Shown: one piece after another, positions 25,625 through 33,523 of the stretch
How positions within the stretch are numbered: position 1 is the first letter of the stretch
Layout: the number at the start of each line of letters is the position of its first letter
Source: Thermoanaerobaculia bacterium
GTDB lineage: Bacteria > Acidobacteriota > Thermoanaerobaculia > Multivoradales > JAGPDF01
DNA: 43,549 nucleotides
NCBI GenBank assembly: GCA_018057705.1
Contig: JAGPDF010000040.1
Span: 1-43,549 of the forward strand
Direction: 5' to 3'
Position numbers and translations under genes: made by a program
Notes under the pieces: generated by a model
Seen by the model: only the letters and a program-made list of their open reading frames with translations
Databases searched by the model: none
What the model was told of the DNA's origin: nothing

Positions 25625-27289
25625 CTACGGATCGATCGCCCAGGGGGCGAGGGGCACCTCGTGCTCGAAGCCGTCGGCGAACTGGGCGCCGGGAAGTACG
25701 GTCACCGTACCCGCTCCGGTAACGCCCTCGATCGTCTCGTGCGGAGCGCCGATCGCCAGGTCGGCGTAACCGTCGCCGTCGAAATCCCCGGCGGCCAGCG
25801 CGCGGCCGAGCTCCCGCCCCGGCGAACCCGGCGGCGGCGGTCCCGGGAAGCCGTCAGCCCCGGCGGCGAAGAGTCGACGGCCCGCCGTGGGCGCGGGTCC
25901 GTCGGCGGTGCCGACCATCACCGTAACGGCGCCGTCCTGCGCGAAACCGATCGCCTCTCCGGAGTGGCCGGCGGCGAAGTCTGCGCGGCCGTCGCCGTTG
26001 AAGTCGGCCACCGCGAGCGCCAGTCCGAACCGGTCGTTCCCCTCGCTCGCCCCCGGAAAGTGGATGTTGTTCTCGGCCCAGTAGGAGACCGGTCCGGGGG
26101 GCGTGACCGATCCACGGACGACCGCGACCTGCCCGGTCTCGACGATCGGGCCACCGCTCGAAGCGAACGTCTCGAGCGGAATGCCCACCACCAGATCGTG
26201 GAACCCATCGCCGTCGAGATCGCCGAACGCCAGCGTGAGCCCGAAGTTGTCTCCCGCCTCCGTCAGTCCGCCGAGAGTCGCGTCGGTGAAATCCAGCGAT
26301 TCGAATCCGGTGAGGCCGGCCAACGCGCCGAAGAGCACGTGGACCGCTCCCGCGGAGAGCTCCTCGCCCGGCACCCCGATCGCAAGGTCGGCGAACCCGT
26401 CGCCGTCGAAGTCACCGGCCGCGAGGCTCGCTCCGAACTGGTCGTTCGGCTCCGGATCGTCAGCGACGTCCGGTCCGCCCTGGGTGAAGGTGTGAGTTCC
26501 CGTCGCCGAGAGACCAGCGGCCGACCCACGAAGGACGGCCACCCAGCCGGCGTTCACGGCGGCCCCGACGTCCTCGGACGGCGCGCCGATCGCCAGGTCG
26601 GCGAAGCCGTCGTTGTCGAAGTCGCCGCAGGCGAGCGCAGCGCCGAAGGCGTCGCCCGCCTCCGCGGTATCGGCGATGCCGACGGTGGCCTGCGTGAACA
26701 GCGCAAAGGCCCCCACCACGGGCCCACCGGCGTCACCCGGGTAGACGAAGACGGCGCCCGCCGCGTCGATCGCTCCGAGGCCCTCGCCGGGCGCGCCGAC
26801 GGCGAGGTCGGCGAACCCGTCGCCGTCGAAGTCACAGATCGCCAGCGCGTGGCCGTGCCGATCGTTGACCTCGTATCCGGAGCCCGACTGGGCGATCCGA
26901 CGCGGCGGCGCTCCTGCGATTCCGGTGTCGCCGGCCCCGAAGTAGACCGACACGCCGCCGCTGTTGGCCACCGGCGCCGCCAAGGGACCGTCATCCTGCG
27001 GGATTCCGACCGCCAGGTCGTCGAAACCGTCGCCGTCGAGATCTCCCGCAGCGAGTGCCTGCGCGAATCGGTCGTTCGTCTGCGGACCCAGATCGCCGAT
27101 CGTCACGTTCGCCAGTCGGTGAGAACGCACCGGCGAGAGGCCGACGTTCAGGTCTTGGCCGGAGAGTTCGACGGCGAGCAACGTAGCGCCCAGGACAAGG
27201 CAGCGGCCGGCCGTGCGGACCCCTCGATGCCGCGCGCCGTGCGTTCGCGGGCCCCGCGACGAGGGCTGGCCTCGGAAGTTTCGATGCAT
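25625..27289 (-). CDS. Secreted seven-bladed FG-GAP propeller protein 5
   Basis: 554 residues from the ATG at 27289, preceded by AAGGAG at about 8 bases; longer in-frame starts upstream lack such a site. A basic N-terminus and hydrophobic segment (CLVLGATLLAVELSG) are followed by LNVGLSPVRSHRLANVTIG, then seven FG-GAP repeats. Repeat 6 is degenerate (ADFNGDGRADFAAGHSGE). The tail is FADGFEHEVPLAPWAIDP. The gene lies between kinase B and sigma B, where the first cassette has nothing, and follows sigma B on the same strand with 121 bases between them, so it could be in its transcript or regulon. Confidence 0.85.
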   Translation of the reverse strand: MHRNFRGQPSSRGPRTHGARHRGVRTAGRCLVLGATLLAVELSGQDLNVGLSPVRSHRLANVTIGDLGPQTNDRFAQALAAGDLDGDGFDDLAVGIPQDDGPLAAPVANSGGVSVYFGAGDTGIAGAPPRRIAQSGSGYEVNDRHGHALAICDFDGDGFADLAVGAPGEGLGAIDAAGAVFVYPGDAGGPVVGAFALFTQATVGIADTAEAGDAFGAALACGDFDNDGFADLAIGAPSEDVGAAVNAGWVAVLRGSAAGLSATGTHTFTQGGPDVADDPEPNDQFGASLAAGDFDGDGFADLAIGVPGEELSAGAVHVLFGALAGLTGFESLDFTDATLGGLTEAGDNFGLTLAFGDLDGDGFHDLVVGIPLETFASSGGPIVETGQVAVVRGSVTPPGPVSYWAENNIHFPGASEGNDRFGLALAVADFNGDGRADFAAGHSGEAIGFAQDGAVTVMVGTADGPAPTAGRRLFAAGADGFPGPPPPGSPGRELGRALAAGDFDGDGYADLAIGAPHETIEGVTGAGTVTVLPGAQFADGFEHEVPLAPWAIDP

Positions 27290-27410
27290 CGTCGTGGCTC
27301 CTTCTCGGCTGCGCTGCGCCTCGGGCCATGGCGACCCGGGCGGGCGACCGTCTCGGAGTTGGATCGAGGGCGCGCCCGGAAACACGACAGGGCCAGCCGC
27401 CCGCGCCCGC

Positions 27411-27980
27411 TCAGGTGCGCTCGAGGGCGGTGTGGAGCAGCAGCCGCGCTTTCGCCCAGTCGCGCTGCACGGTGCGTTCGGAGACGCCGCGCAGGTCCGC
27501 GATCTCGGCGAGAGTGAAACCGCAGAAGAAGGAGAGGTCGACGAGCTCGGCGAGCGCCGGCTCGAGATTCGCCAGGTCGGCAAGTGCGTCGCCCAGGCGC
27601 TCCACCTCATCCGGCGAGCCGGCGGCGGCGATCGCCGCCTCGGCGAGCGGGACGAAGGCGACGTCGCCACCATGCCGGCGCGTGCGGCGGGCCCGAATCT
27701 CGTCGATCACCAACCCGCGCATGGCGCGCGCCGCGTAGCCCAGGAAGCGGTTCTCGTCGACGAAGGCCAGCCCCTCGCGACGCGAAATGCCGAGATAGGC
27801 CTCGTGCACGAGCGTCGTCGTGTTCCAGGTCATCGCGCCGCGCGCTCGTGCGACGTTGGCATGGGCGAGGCGATGGAGCTCGTCGTAGAGCAGCGTGAAG
27901 AGCGACTCGCGCGCCGCTGCGTCGCCGCCTTCGGCGCGCTCGAAGATCTGCCGCAGCGACGAGTCGTTTTCCGGGCTCAC
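27411..27980 (-). CDS. ECF RNA polymerase sigma factor, Sig-70_X6/TIGR02999 type, kinase-linked (sigma B)
   Basis: 189 residues from the GTG at 27980, a start that gives exactly the same length as sigma A and gap-free alignment. Region 2 (LLYDELHRLAH, TWNTTTLVHEAYLG, GYAARAMRGLVIDEIR) and region 4 (ADLRGVSERTVQRDWAKARL) are complete. Thr54-Thr56 replace the acidic residues of region 2.2 as in sigma A. The strong identity of the region 4 helix (TVQRDWAKARLLLH in both) suggests the two factors read very similar -35 elements. TAGCAT lies 8 bases before the start with no Shine-Dalgarno. FG-GAP genes flank it on both sides on the same strand. Confidence 0.9.
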   Translation of the reverse strand: MSPENDSSLRQIFERAEGGDAAARESLFTLLYDELHRLAHANVARARGAMTWNTTTLVHEAYLGISRREGLAFVDENRFLGYAARAMRGLVIDEIRARRTRRHGGDVAFVPLAEAAIAAAGSPDEVERLGDALADLANLEPALAELVDLSFFCGFTLAEIADLRGVSERTVQRDWAKARLLLHTALERT

Positions 27981-27988
27981 CGCGACCG

Positions 27989-27994
27989 ATGCTA
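27989..27994 (-). promoter_or_regulatory. Putative -10 box of sigma B
   Basis: GGTTAGCAT on the minus strand ends 8 bases before the GTG at 27980, the same sequence and spacing as for sigma A (GGCTAGCAT). Confidence 0.45.
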
Positions 27995-28044
27995 ACCGAC
28001 CCGCGGAACCACGGCGAACCCGGCCCCTGCCGGCGCGCCGGCCC

Positions 28045-29613
28045 TCAGCGCGAGTCCTGCCAGTACCCCGAGTCCTCGGACTCGAAACCGTCGGCGAACA
28101 GCGCGCCCGGGAGGACCACCGCCGATCCGGCAAATTCGACACCGTCGACGGTCGCATAGGGAGCGCCGACGCCGAGATCGACGAAACCGTCGCCGTCGAA
28201 GTCGCCCGCGGCCAGGGAGAGTGCGAAGCCGTTCGGCGGGCTGCCAGGGACTCCGTCGAAGGCGGAGGCGAAGCGCCGCCGGCGGGAGATGTCGACTCCA
28301 TCCCCCGAGCCGCCGACCACGGTGAACGCCCCGGAGACCGCATTTTCGCCGGGATGGCCGATCACGAGCTCGTCGAAGGCGTCGCCGTCGAAGTCCCCTG
28401 CCGCGAGGGTCGCTCCGAAGAAGTCACTCGCCTCGCTCGCGCCCTGGAGATTGTCCTCCCGCAGGTGCTGGACGAGGCCGATCGCGGGAACTCCGGCATG
28501 GCCATAGGCGATGACGATCTGACCGGCTTCCGCGAGCGTGCCGCCGCCCAGCACCGGGAGGTCTTCGGACGGGACCCCGACGAGGAGCTCGTCGAACGCG
28601 TCGCCGTTCAGGTTGCCGAATGCGACTGCGGCGCCGAACCGGTCGCCGGGCTCCGTGAAGCCACCGAGCAGGAAGTCGTCGAGCACCGCGGAGCCCGACG
28701 GGGTGAGGCCGCTGGCGCCGCCGAACAGCACGTGCAGAACGCCGGCCCCGAGGTCTTCGCCCGGCGCGCCCACCGCCAGCTCGTCGAAGCCATCGCCGTT
28801 CCAGTCGCCGGCGGCGAGCGCGAGACCGAAGCCGTCGGTGGTCTCGGGCTCGCCGGGGAGCTCGAACTGGCTCAAACCGAAGGCGGCGGCGGCCTCCGGT
28901 CCGGAGGCCGAGCCGGGAATCGCCACCACCCACCCCGCAGCCTGCTGACCGTTCAGCGTCTCGCCGGGCGCGCCGATCACGAGGTCGTCGAAGCCGTCGT
29001 GGTCGAAGTCGCCGCTCGTGATCGCGAATCCGAACCGGTCGCCCGCTTCGGCGCCCTCCGGGATGCCGACCGTCTCCTGCGTGAAGAGCAGAAAGTCGTC
29101 GTGGAACGGGCCGGCCGCGGACCCGGGATAGACGAACACGGCCCCGGCGTCGTCCAGCGCTCCGATCGCTTCGCTCGGCGCGCCGACCGCGAGGTCGTCG
29201 AAGCCGTCGCCATCGAAGTCGCCGGCGCAGAGGGCAAGCCCGTGGTGGTCGACCGACTCGAGACCACCGCCGAACTGAGCCAGCCGGCGCGGCGCGGCCG
29301 TTGCGAAGGTTCCCTCGGCGTCACCGAAGTAGACGATGACAGCGCCGCTCTGAAAGACCGGCGCGGCCAGGAGCCCCGAGTCGTAGGGAATCCCGACGGC
29401 GAGGTCGTCGCGACCGTCGCCGTTGAAGTCGCCGGCGGCGAGGGCATGGGCGAAGCCGTCGCCCTCCTGCGGACCCGTGTTGCCGATCGTCGGGTTCTCG
29501 AGGAACCGGGAGCGGACGGGCGAAAGGCCGACTCCGGCAGCCTGAAGGCCGCCCAGCATCGCAATCCATCCCAGACAGCACAGTACTGCAGCTCTCTCCG
29601 AAGTGGGTCGCAT
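28045..29613 (-). CDS. Secreted seven-bladed FG-GAP propeller protein 6
   Basis: 522 residues. A short signal peptide (AAVLCCLGWIAMLGGLQAAG) leads directly into VGLSPVRSRFLENPTIG and seven FG-GAP repeats ([112 protein letters not shown]). The tail is LFADGFESEDSGYWQDSR. GAGGTG precedes the ATG. Sigma B begins 64 bases after its stop on the same strand, so sigma B could also be read from this gene's transcript. Confidence 0.85.
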   Translation of the reverse strand: MRPTSERAAVLCCLGWIAMLGGLQAAGVGLSPVRSRFLENPTIGNTGPQEGDGFAHALAAGDFNGDGRDDLAVGIPYDSGLLAAPVFQSGAVIVYFGDAEGTFATAAPRRLAQFGGGLESVDHHGLALCAGDFDGDGFDDLAVGAPSEAIGALDDAGAVFVYPGSAAGPFHDDFLLFTQETVGIPEGAEAGDRFGFAITSGDFDHDGFDDLVIGAPGETLNGQQAAGWVVAIPGSASGPEAAAAFGLSQFELPGEPETTDGFGLALAAGDWNGDGFDELAVGAPGEDLGAGVLHVLFGGASGLTPSGSAVLDDFLLGGFTEPGDRFGAAVAFGNLNGDAFDELLVGVPSEDLPVLGGGTLAEAGQIVIAYGHAGVPAIGLVQHLREDNLQGASEASDFFGATLAAGDFDGDAFDELVIGHPGENAVSGAFTVVGGSGDGVDISRRRRFASAFDGVPGSPPNGFALSLAAGDFDGDGFVDLGVGAPYATVDGVEFAGSAVVLPGALFADGFESEDSGYWQDSR

Positions 29614-29811
29614 CTCACCTCTTCCGGAGGTCGCTCCGGCACCGGGCGGGTTGCCCGCTGCGGACGCCCTCCTGCAAGCCGTGCCCCCGCCGGGAGCGCT
29701 CGCGCCCCTGACCGGCCCGACAGTGAGATGGATCGAAAATCTGCAGCGGGAGGCGACAGGCGATCGAGGCGTTCGGGGCGCTCGGCACCTCCCGGCCGAC
29801 CGAGCGCTCGC

Positions 29812-30753
29812 TCAGGGAGCGGGCAGAGGCGGCGGCGCTGCAGATCCTGCGGTCGCCGGGGCGAGATGACGCTCGAAAAAGGCGATCGTGCGCTCCCAGG
29901 CGAGCTTCGCCGCGGCCGCGTCGTAGCGCGGGGTGGTGTCGTTGTGAAAGCCGTGCTGGGTGCCGGGATAGAGATGGCGCTCGTAGCGCACCCCGGCGGC
30001 CTGGAGGGCCGCCTCGAACGCCGGCCAGCTCTCGTTGATGCGTGGATCGACCTCGGCGGACTGGATGAGCAGCGGCGCGCGGATCTTCGCGACCTCCGTT
30101 GGGTCGGCCGAGCTGCCGTAGAACGCGACGCCAGCCAGCAGGTCGACGCGCCGCGTGGCCAGCCAGTTGACCATTCCGCCCCCCCAGCAGAAGCCGACCG
30201 CGCCCGTGCGTCCGGTCGTCGATGCACTCTTGTGCAGCCACTCGAACGCGGCGACGAAATCGGCGCGCGACTTCTCCGGGTCGAGCTTCTGGAAGAGGGT
30301 ACGGGCGGCGTCCTCGTTCCCCGGATAGCCGCCGAGCGAGGTCAGCGCGTCGGGGGCCAACGCCGCGAAACCGGCGAGCGCGAGACGCCGCGCGACATCC
30401 TCGATATGGGGATTCAGGCCGCGATTCTCGTGGATGACCAGAACCCCGGGGAGTCTGTCCTTCGCCGCGGCCGGACGCACGAAGTAGGCGCGCACGGGGC
30501 CGTGCCCGGAGGGCGAAGCGATCTCGACCCGTTCGGTCACGAGGCGCGCGTCGTCGGGCGGCAGGACCAGCCCGTGCGCGAAATCGGGGGAGAGCTGGTC
30601 GAGGAGCATCGCGGCGGTGACGCTGCCGACGGCGAACTTCGCGGCGCGCTCGAGGAACTTCCGGCGATCGATGTCGCCGTGAACGTAGGCATCGAAGAGG
30701 GCCAGCAGCTCCTGGTCGTAGTCGTGCGCGGTCTTGCGCGGTCCCTGCGTCAT
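29812..30753 (-). CDS. Dienelactone-hydrolase-family alpha/beta hydrolase
   Basis: 313 residues from the ATG at 30753 (GGAGGTG upstream). The hydrolase core shows VLVIHENRGLNPHIEDVARR, the nucleophile elbow GFCWGG (Cys189), AEVDPR (Asp236) and GTQHGFHND (His267), the Cys-Asp-His triad of dienelactone hydrolases. The N-terminal 60 residues contain DRRKFLERAAKFAVGS, a twin-arginine-like stretch preceded by about 28 residues, as is usual in this exported subgroup. Export is likely but not certain. The substrate is unknown; family members open lactones in aromatic degradation, and many paralogues are general esterases. It is divergent from amt across an AT-rich spacer. Confidence 0.85.
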   Translation of the reverse strand: MTQGPRKTAHDYDQELLALFDAYVHGDIDRRKFLERAAKFAVGSVTAAMLLDQLSPDFAHGLVLPPDDARLVTERVEIASPSGHGPVRAYFVRPAAAKDRLPGVLVIHENRGLNPHIEDVARRLALAGFAALAPDALTSLGGYPGNEDAARTLFQKLDPEKSRADFVAAFEWLHKSASTTGRTGAVGFCWGGGMVNWLATRRVDLLAGVAFYGSSADPTEVAKIRAPLLIQSAEVDPRINESWPAFEAALQAAGVRYERHLYPGTQHGFHNDTTPRYDAAAAKLAWERTIAFFERHLAPATAGSAAPPPLPAP

Positions 30754-30848
30754 CGGCCCACCTCCCGCACGGGAGCCTACCCGACCCGCCGAAGGAGATG
30801 GCCTCGCGGACCGAGGCGCATACATAAGTTAATTTCTTGTTGGGTTAG

Positions 30849-30896
30849 TCTAAAAAGAGCGCGCTTTAGAGTAATTGTGTTGACAAGTACACTAAA
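30849..30896. promoter_or_regulatory. Cluster of three (A/T)CTAAA half-sites overlapping the amt promoter
   Basis: TCTAAA (30849-30854), its reverse complement TTTAGA (30865-30870) and ACTAAA (30891-30896) sit in an AT-rich island. TTTAGAGTA (30865-30873) and TACACTAAA (30888-30896) form an inverted repeat matching at 8 of 9 positions that encloses the -35 box. This looks like an operator for a nitrogen-responsive or other dimeric regulator, which is not identified. Confidence 0.4.
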
Positions 30897-30907
30897 CCGT
30901 GGATAAT
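30880..30907 (+). promoter_or_regulatory. Sigma-70 type promoter of amt-glnK
   Basis: TTGACA (30880-30885), a 16-base spacer and GATAAT (30902-30907) form a near-consensus promoter. Transcription would begin near 30914. AGGAG at 30921-30925 stands 7 bases before the amt ATG. It is the best housekeeping-type promoter in the window. No sigma-54 (GG-N10-GC) element was seen. Confidence 0.75.
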
Positions 30908-30932
30908 TCCTCTCTGCCCAAGGAGCTCACCG

Positions 30933-32267
30933 ATGACTCCCGAAGTTGTCCCGATGGCCCCCGCCGACACCGCCTGGATGCTCGTGGCGACCGCCCTGGT
31001 GCTGCTCATGACCCCCGGGCTCGCCTTCTTCTACGGCGGGCTGGTGCGATCCAAGAACGCGCTCAACACCATGATGATGAGCTTCGCGGCGCTCGCCGGG
31101 GCGGGGTTGGCGTGGGCACTCGCCGGCTACTCGCTCGCCTTCGCCCCGGGTTCGAGCGTTCTCGGCGGCTTCGACTTCGCGCTGCTCGCCGGCATCGGCG
31201 TCGAAGCCAGGGGGACGATCCCCCATCTCCTCTTCTTCGCCTATCAAGGGACCTTCGCGATCATCACCGTGGCGCTGGTCTCCGGCGCGGTGGTCGAGCG
31301 CATGCGCTTCGGGGCGTTCGTCGCCTTCTCCGTCCTCTGGACTCTGGTGGTCTATGCCCCGATCTGCCATTGGGTCTGGGGAGGCGGCTGGCTCGGAACC
31401 CTCGGAGCGCTCGACTTCGCCGGCGGCACGGTGGTGCACGTCAACGCCGGCGCCGCGGCCCTCGTCGCGGCCCGGGTCCTCGGCCCGCGTCGCGACTACG
31501 GGCGCCAGGCGCTCCTGCCGCACAACGTCCCCTTCGTGCTGCTGGGCGCCGCCCTCCTCTGGTTCGGCTGGTTCGGCTTCAACGCCGGGAGCGCCCTTGC
31601 CGCCAACGCCTCGGCGGTCGTCGCCTTCACCAACACGCTGCTCGCCCCCATCGCGACGCTCGCGGTCTGGATGACGCTCGATCGCCTGCGGACCCGGAGG
31701 GTCACCGCGGTCGGCGCCGCCACCGGCGTGGTGGTGGGGCTGGTCGCGATCACTCCGGCGGCCGGCTTCGTCTCGCCCCTCGCGGCGCTCGTGCTCGGAG
31801 CGCTCGCCGCCTTCCCCTCCTACTTCGGCATCCTCTACCGCTCGCGCACACGCCTCGACGACTCGCTCGACGTGGTCGCGGCGCACGGTCTCGGAGGCTT
31901 GACCGGCGCGCTCCTGACCGGCGTCTTCGCGAGCGCCGCCTGGGGGGGAACAGCGGGACTCCTCGAAGGCAACGCGGCGCTCGTCGGCAAGCAGGCGATC
32001 GCGGTCGTCGCCACCTTCCTCTACTCGGGCGCCGCCACCTGGGGGCTGCTGCGGCTCCTCGCGGTCGTCCTGCCGCTCTCCGCCGACAGCCGGCTGCAGG
32101 GGCGCGGGCTGGACGTCGAGCTCCACGGCGAAGAGGCCTACGGCAGCGGCGAAGGGGCGATTCTGGTGCTCGACCCGCCGCGGCGGGCACCCTCAACTCC
32201 CGCCGGCGAGATCTCCAGCGATCTCACTTCTGGGGCGCGCCCAGCCGGTGCTGCGGCGGGAGCCTGA
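30933..32267 (+). CDS. amt: Ammonium transporter, Amt/MEP/Rh family
   Basis: 444 residues and about eleven membrane helices, without the extra signal peptide of E. coli AmtB. Family landmarks are present: FFYGGLVRSKNALNTMMMSF, QGTFAIIT, PICHWVWGGGWL, and the pore histidine pair His169 (GGTVVHVNAG) and His318 (AAHGLGGLTG), with Phe and Trp residues of the outer gate and recruitment site nearby. The channel passes NH3/NH4+ into the cell. The C-terminal cytoplasmic tail (LQGRGLDVELHGEEAYG) is the P-II docking region. glnK follows with a 4-base gap, the classic pairing. The start is fixed by the Shine-Dalgarno and promoter just upstream. Confidence 0.95.
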   Translation: MTPEVVPMAPADTAWMLVATALVLLMTPGLAFFYGGLVRSKNALNTMMMSFAALAGAGLAWALAGYSLAFAPGSSVLGGFDFALLAGIGVEARGTIPHLLFFAYQGTFAIITVALVSGAVVERMRFGAFVAFSVLWTLVVYAPICHWVWGGGWLGTLGALDFAGGTVVHVNAGAAALVAARVLGPRRDYGRQALLPHNVPFVLLGAALLWFGWFGFNAGSALAANASAVVAFTNTLLAPIATLAVWMTLDRLRTRRVTAVGAATGVVVGLVAITPAAGFVSPLAALVLGALAAFPSYFGILYRSRTRLDDSLDVVAAHGLGGLTGALLTGVFASAAWGGTAGLLEGNAALVGKQAIAVVATFLYSGAATWGLLRLLAVVLPLSADSRLQGRGLDVELHGEEAYGSGEGAILVLDPPRRAPSTPAGEISSDLTSGARPAGAAAGA

Positions 32268-32271
32268 TGCG

Positions 32272-32637
32272 ATGAAACTGGTCACCGCGATCGTTCGCCC
32301 GGAGAGGCTCTCCGACGTCCTCGAGGCGCTCTTCCGCGCCGAAGTCACCGGCCTCTCGATCTCGCGCGTGCAGGGGCACGGCGGCGAGACCGAGGCGGTC
32401 GAGACCTACCGCGGCACGACGGTGAAGATGGAGCTGGTCGAGAAGGTGCGCCTGGAGATCGGCGTCTCGGACTCCTTTGTCGATGTCACCGTCGACGCCA
32501 TCCTCACCGCCGCGCGCACCGGCGAGGTCGGCGACGGCAAGATCTTCGTCCTGCCCGTCGAACGCGTCGTCCGCATCCGCACCGGCGAGACCGACATCGA
32601 CGCCGTCACCCCGGTGGCGGCGGCTGCGGACTCTTAG
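32272..32637 (+). CDS. glnK: P-II family nitrogen regulator (GlnK-type)
   Basis: 121 residues from the ATG at 32272, 4 bases after amt, with GGGAG inside the amt end. It aligns to E. coli GlnB without gaps through the T-loop: Tyr46-Arg47-Gly48 are kept, but Tyr51, the uridylylation site, is Val51, and Gln39, which helps bind Mg-2-oxoglutarate, is Glu39. GKIFVLPVERVVRIRTGE, the nucleotide-binding B/C loop region, is intact. It therefore probably still binds ATP/ADP and blocks Amt, but cannot be controlled by uridylylation at 51. The divergent T-loop (GHGGETEAVETYRG) is seen in Amt-linked P-II proteins of several phyla (recollection, not searched). Confidence 0.9.
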   Translation: MKLVTAIVRPERLSDVLEALFRAEVTGLSISRVQGHGGETEAVETYRGTTVKMELVEKVRLEIGVSDSFVDVTVDAILTAARTGEVGDGKIFVLPVERVVRIRTGETDIDAVTPVAAAADS

Positions 32638-32642
32638 CGCGA

Positions 32643-32669
32643 GCGGCTCACCGCGGGGCCGGTAGCCGC
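32643..32669 (+). terminator. Weak hairpin after glnK
   Basis: GCGGCT (32643-32648) pairs with AGCCGC (32664-32669) around a 15-base loop, 5 bases past the glnK stop. There is no T run, so the call rests on position. Confidence 0.25.
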
Positions 32670-32751
32670 GCGAGCAACCAGCGCCGCGACGAGACCGCCG
32701 AGATAACCGCACGCGGCCGGGTGGCCCAGCCGGAAGGTCCGCGGCCGGGTC

Positions 32752-32757
32752 TATACT
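32752..32757 (+). promoter_or_regulatory. Putative -10 box of aqpZ
   Basis: TATACT lies about 55 bases before the aqpZ ATG; transcription would begin near 32764. No clear -35 was found at 16-18 bases upstream. The TTGACA at 32784 is too close to the start codon to serve. Confidence 0.35.
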
Positions 32758-32812
32758 CCCGTGCCATCCGGTCGGACAAGACGTTGACAATTTCATGACC
32801 AAGGGAGTGGTG

Positions 32813-33505
32813 ATGCACAAACTGGGAGCTGAATTCCTCGGAACATTCTGGCTCGTGCTGGGTGGATGCGGCAGCGCTGTCCTGGCTGCGAAGTTTCCCG
32901 ACATCGGAATCGGAATGCTGGGCGTAGCGTTCGCATTCGGACTGACGGTGGTGACCATGGCCTATGCGATCGGCCACGTCTCCGGCTGTCACCTGAATCC
33001 CGCCGTTTCGATCGGCCTGTACGCAGGCGGCCGGTTCCCGGCCGGGCAGCTCCTGCCGTACATCGTTGCGCAGGTGCTGGGGGGCCTCGCCGCCGGAGCG
33101 GTGCTCTACGTGATCGCCTCCGGCAAGGCGGGCTTCGACGCCACGGCCGGCTTTGGCGCCAACGGCTATGGCGAGCACTCGCTGGGTGGCTACTCGCTGA
33201 CGGCGGCCCTCGTCACCGAGGTGGTGATGACGATGTTCTTCCTGTTCATCATCATGGGGGCCACCGACAAGCGCGCGCCGGCTGGTCTCGCGCCGCTCGC
33301 CATCGGCCTCGCGCTGACCCTGATCCACCTGATCAGCATCCCGGTCACGGGCACGTCGGTGAACCCGGCGCGCAGCACGGGCGTGGCGTTCTTCGCCGCC
33401 GACTGGGCCGTCGGTCAGCTCTGGCTGTTCTGGGTCGCGCCGATCGTCGGCGGCGCTCTCGGCGCCGTGCTCTACCGCGCCATCGCCGGCGACGGCAAGG
33501 CCTGA
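32813..33505 (+). CDS. aqpZ: Aquaporin Z (water channel)
   Basis: 230 residues, almost the same length as E. coli AqpZ (231), and similar along its whole length. The start at 32813 is preferred over the ATG at 32795 because AAGGGAG lies 6 bases before it and the protein then begins where AqpZ begins ([20 protein letters not shown]). Six helices and two NPA boxes are present (HLNPAVS, 62-64; SVNPARS, 183-185). The selectivity filter Phe42, His171, Thr180, Arg186 is that of a water-only channel rather than a glycerol facilitator. It sits alone between glnK and a convergent protease gene. The high similarity to proteobacterial AqpZ could reflect transfer, but this was not tested. Confidence 0.95.
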   Translation: MHKLGAEFLGTFWLVLGGCGSAVLAAKFPDIGIGMLGVAFAFGLTVVTMAYAIGHVSGCHLNPAVSIGLYAGGRFPAGQLLPYIVAQVLGGLAAGAVLYVIASGKAGFDATAGFGANGYGEHSLGGYSLTAALVTEVVMTMFFLFIIMGATDKRAPAGLAPLAIGLALTLIHLISIPVTGTSVNPARSTGVAFFAADWAVGQLWLFWVAPIVGGALGAVLYRAIAGDGKA

Positions 33506-33509
33506 GCAG

Positions 33510-33523
33510 CGGGTTCGAACCCG
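33510..33523. terminator. 14-bp perfect palindrome after aqpZ
   Basis: CGGGTTCGAACCCG lies 4 bases past the aqpZ stop in a convergent gap. As RNA it would form only a short hairpin. It may be a weak bidirectional terminator or a protein-binding site. Confidence 0.3.

Noticed and set aside
32784-32789. TTGACA before aqpZ as a -35 box
   Set aside because: It lies only about 25 bases before the start codon with no -10 element in the remaining space; TATACT at 32752 is the better candidate.
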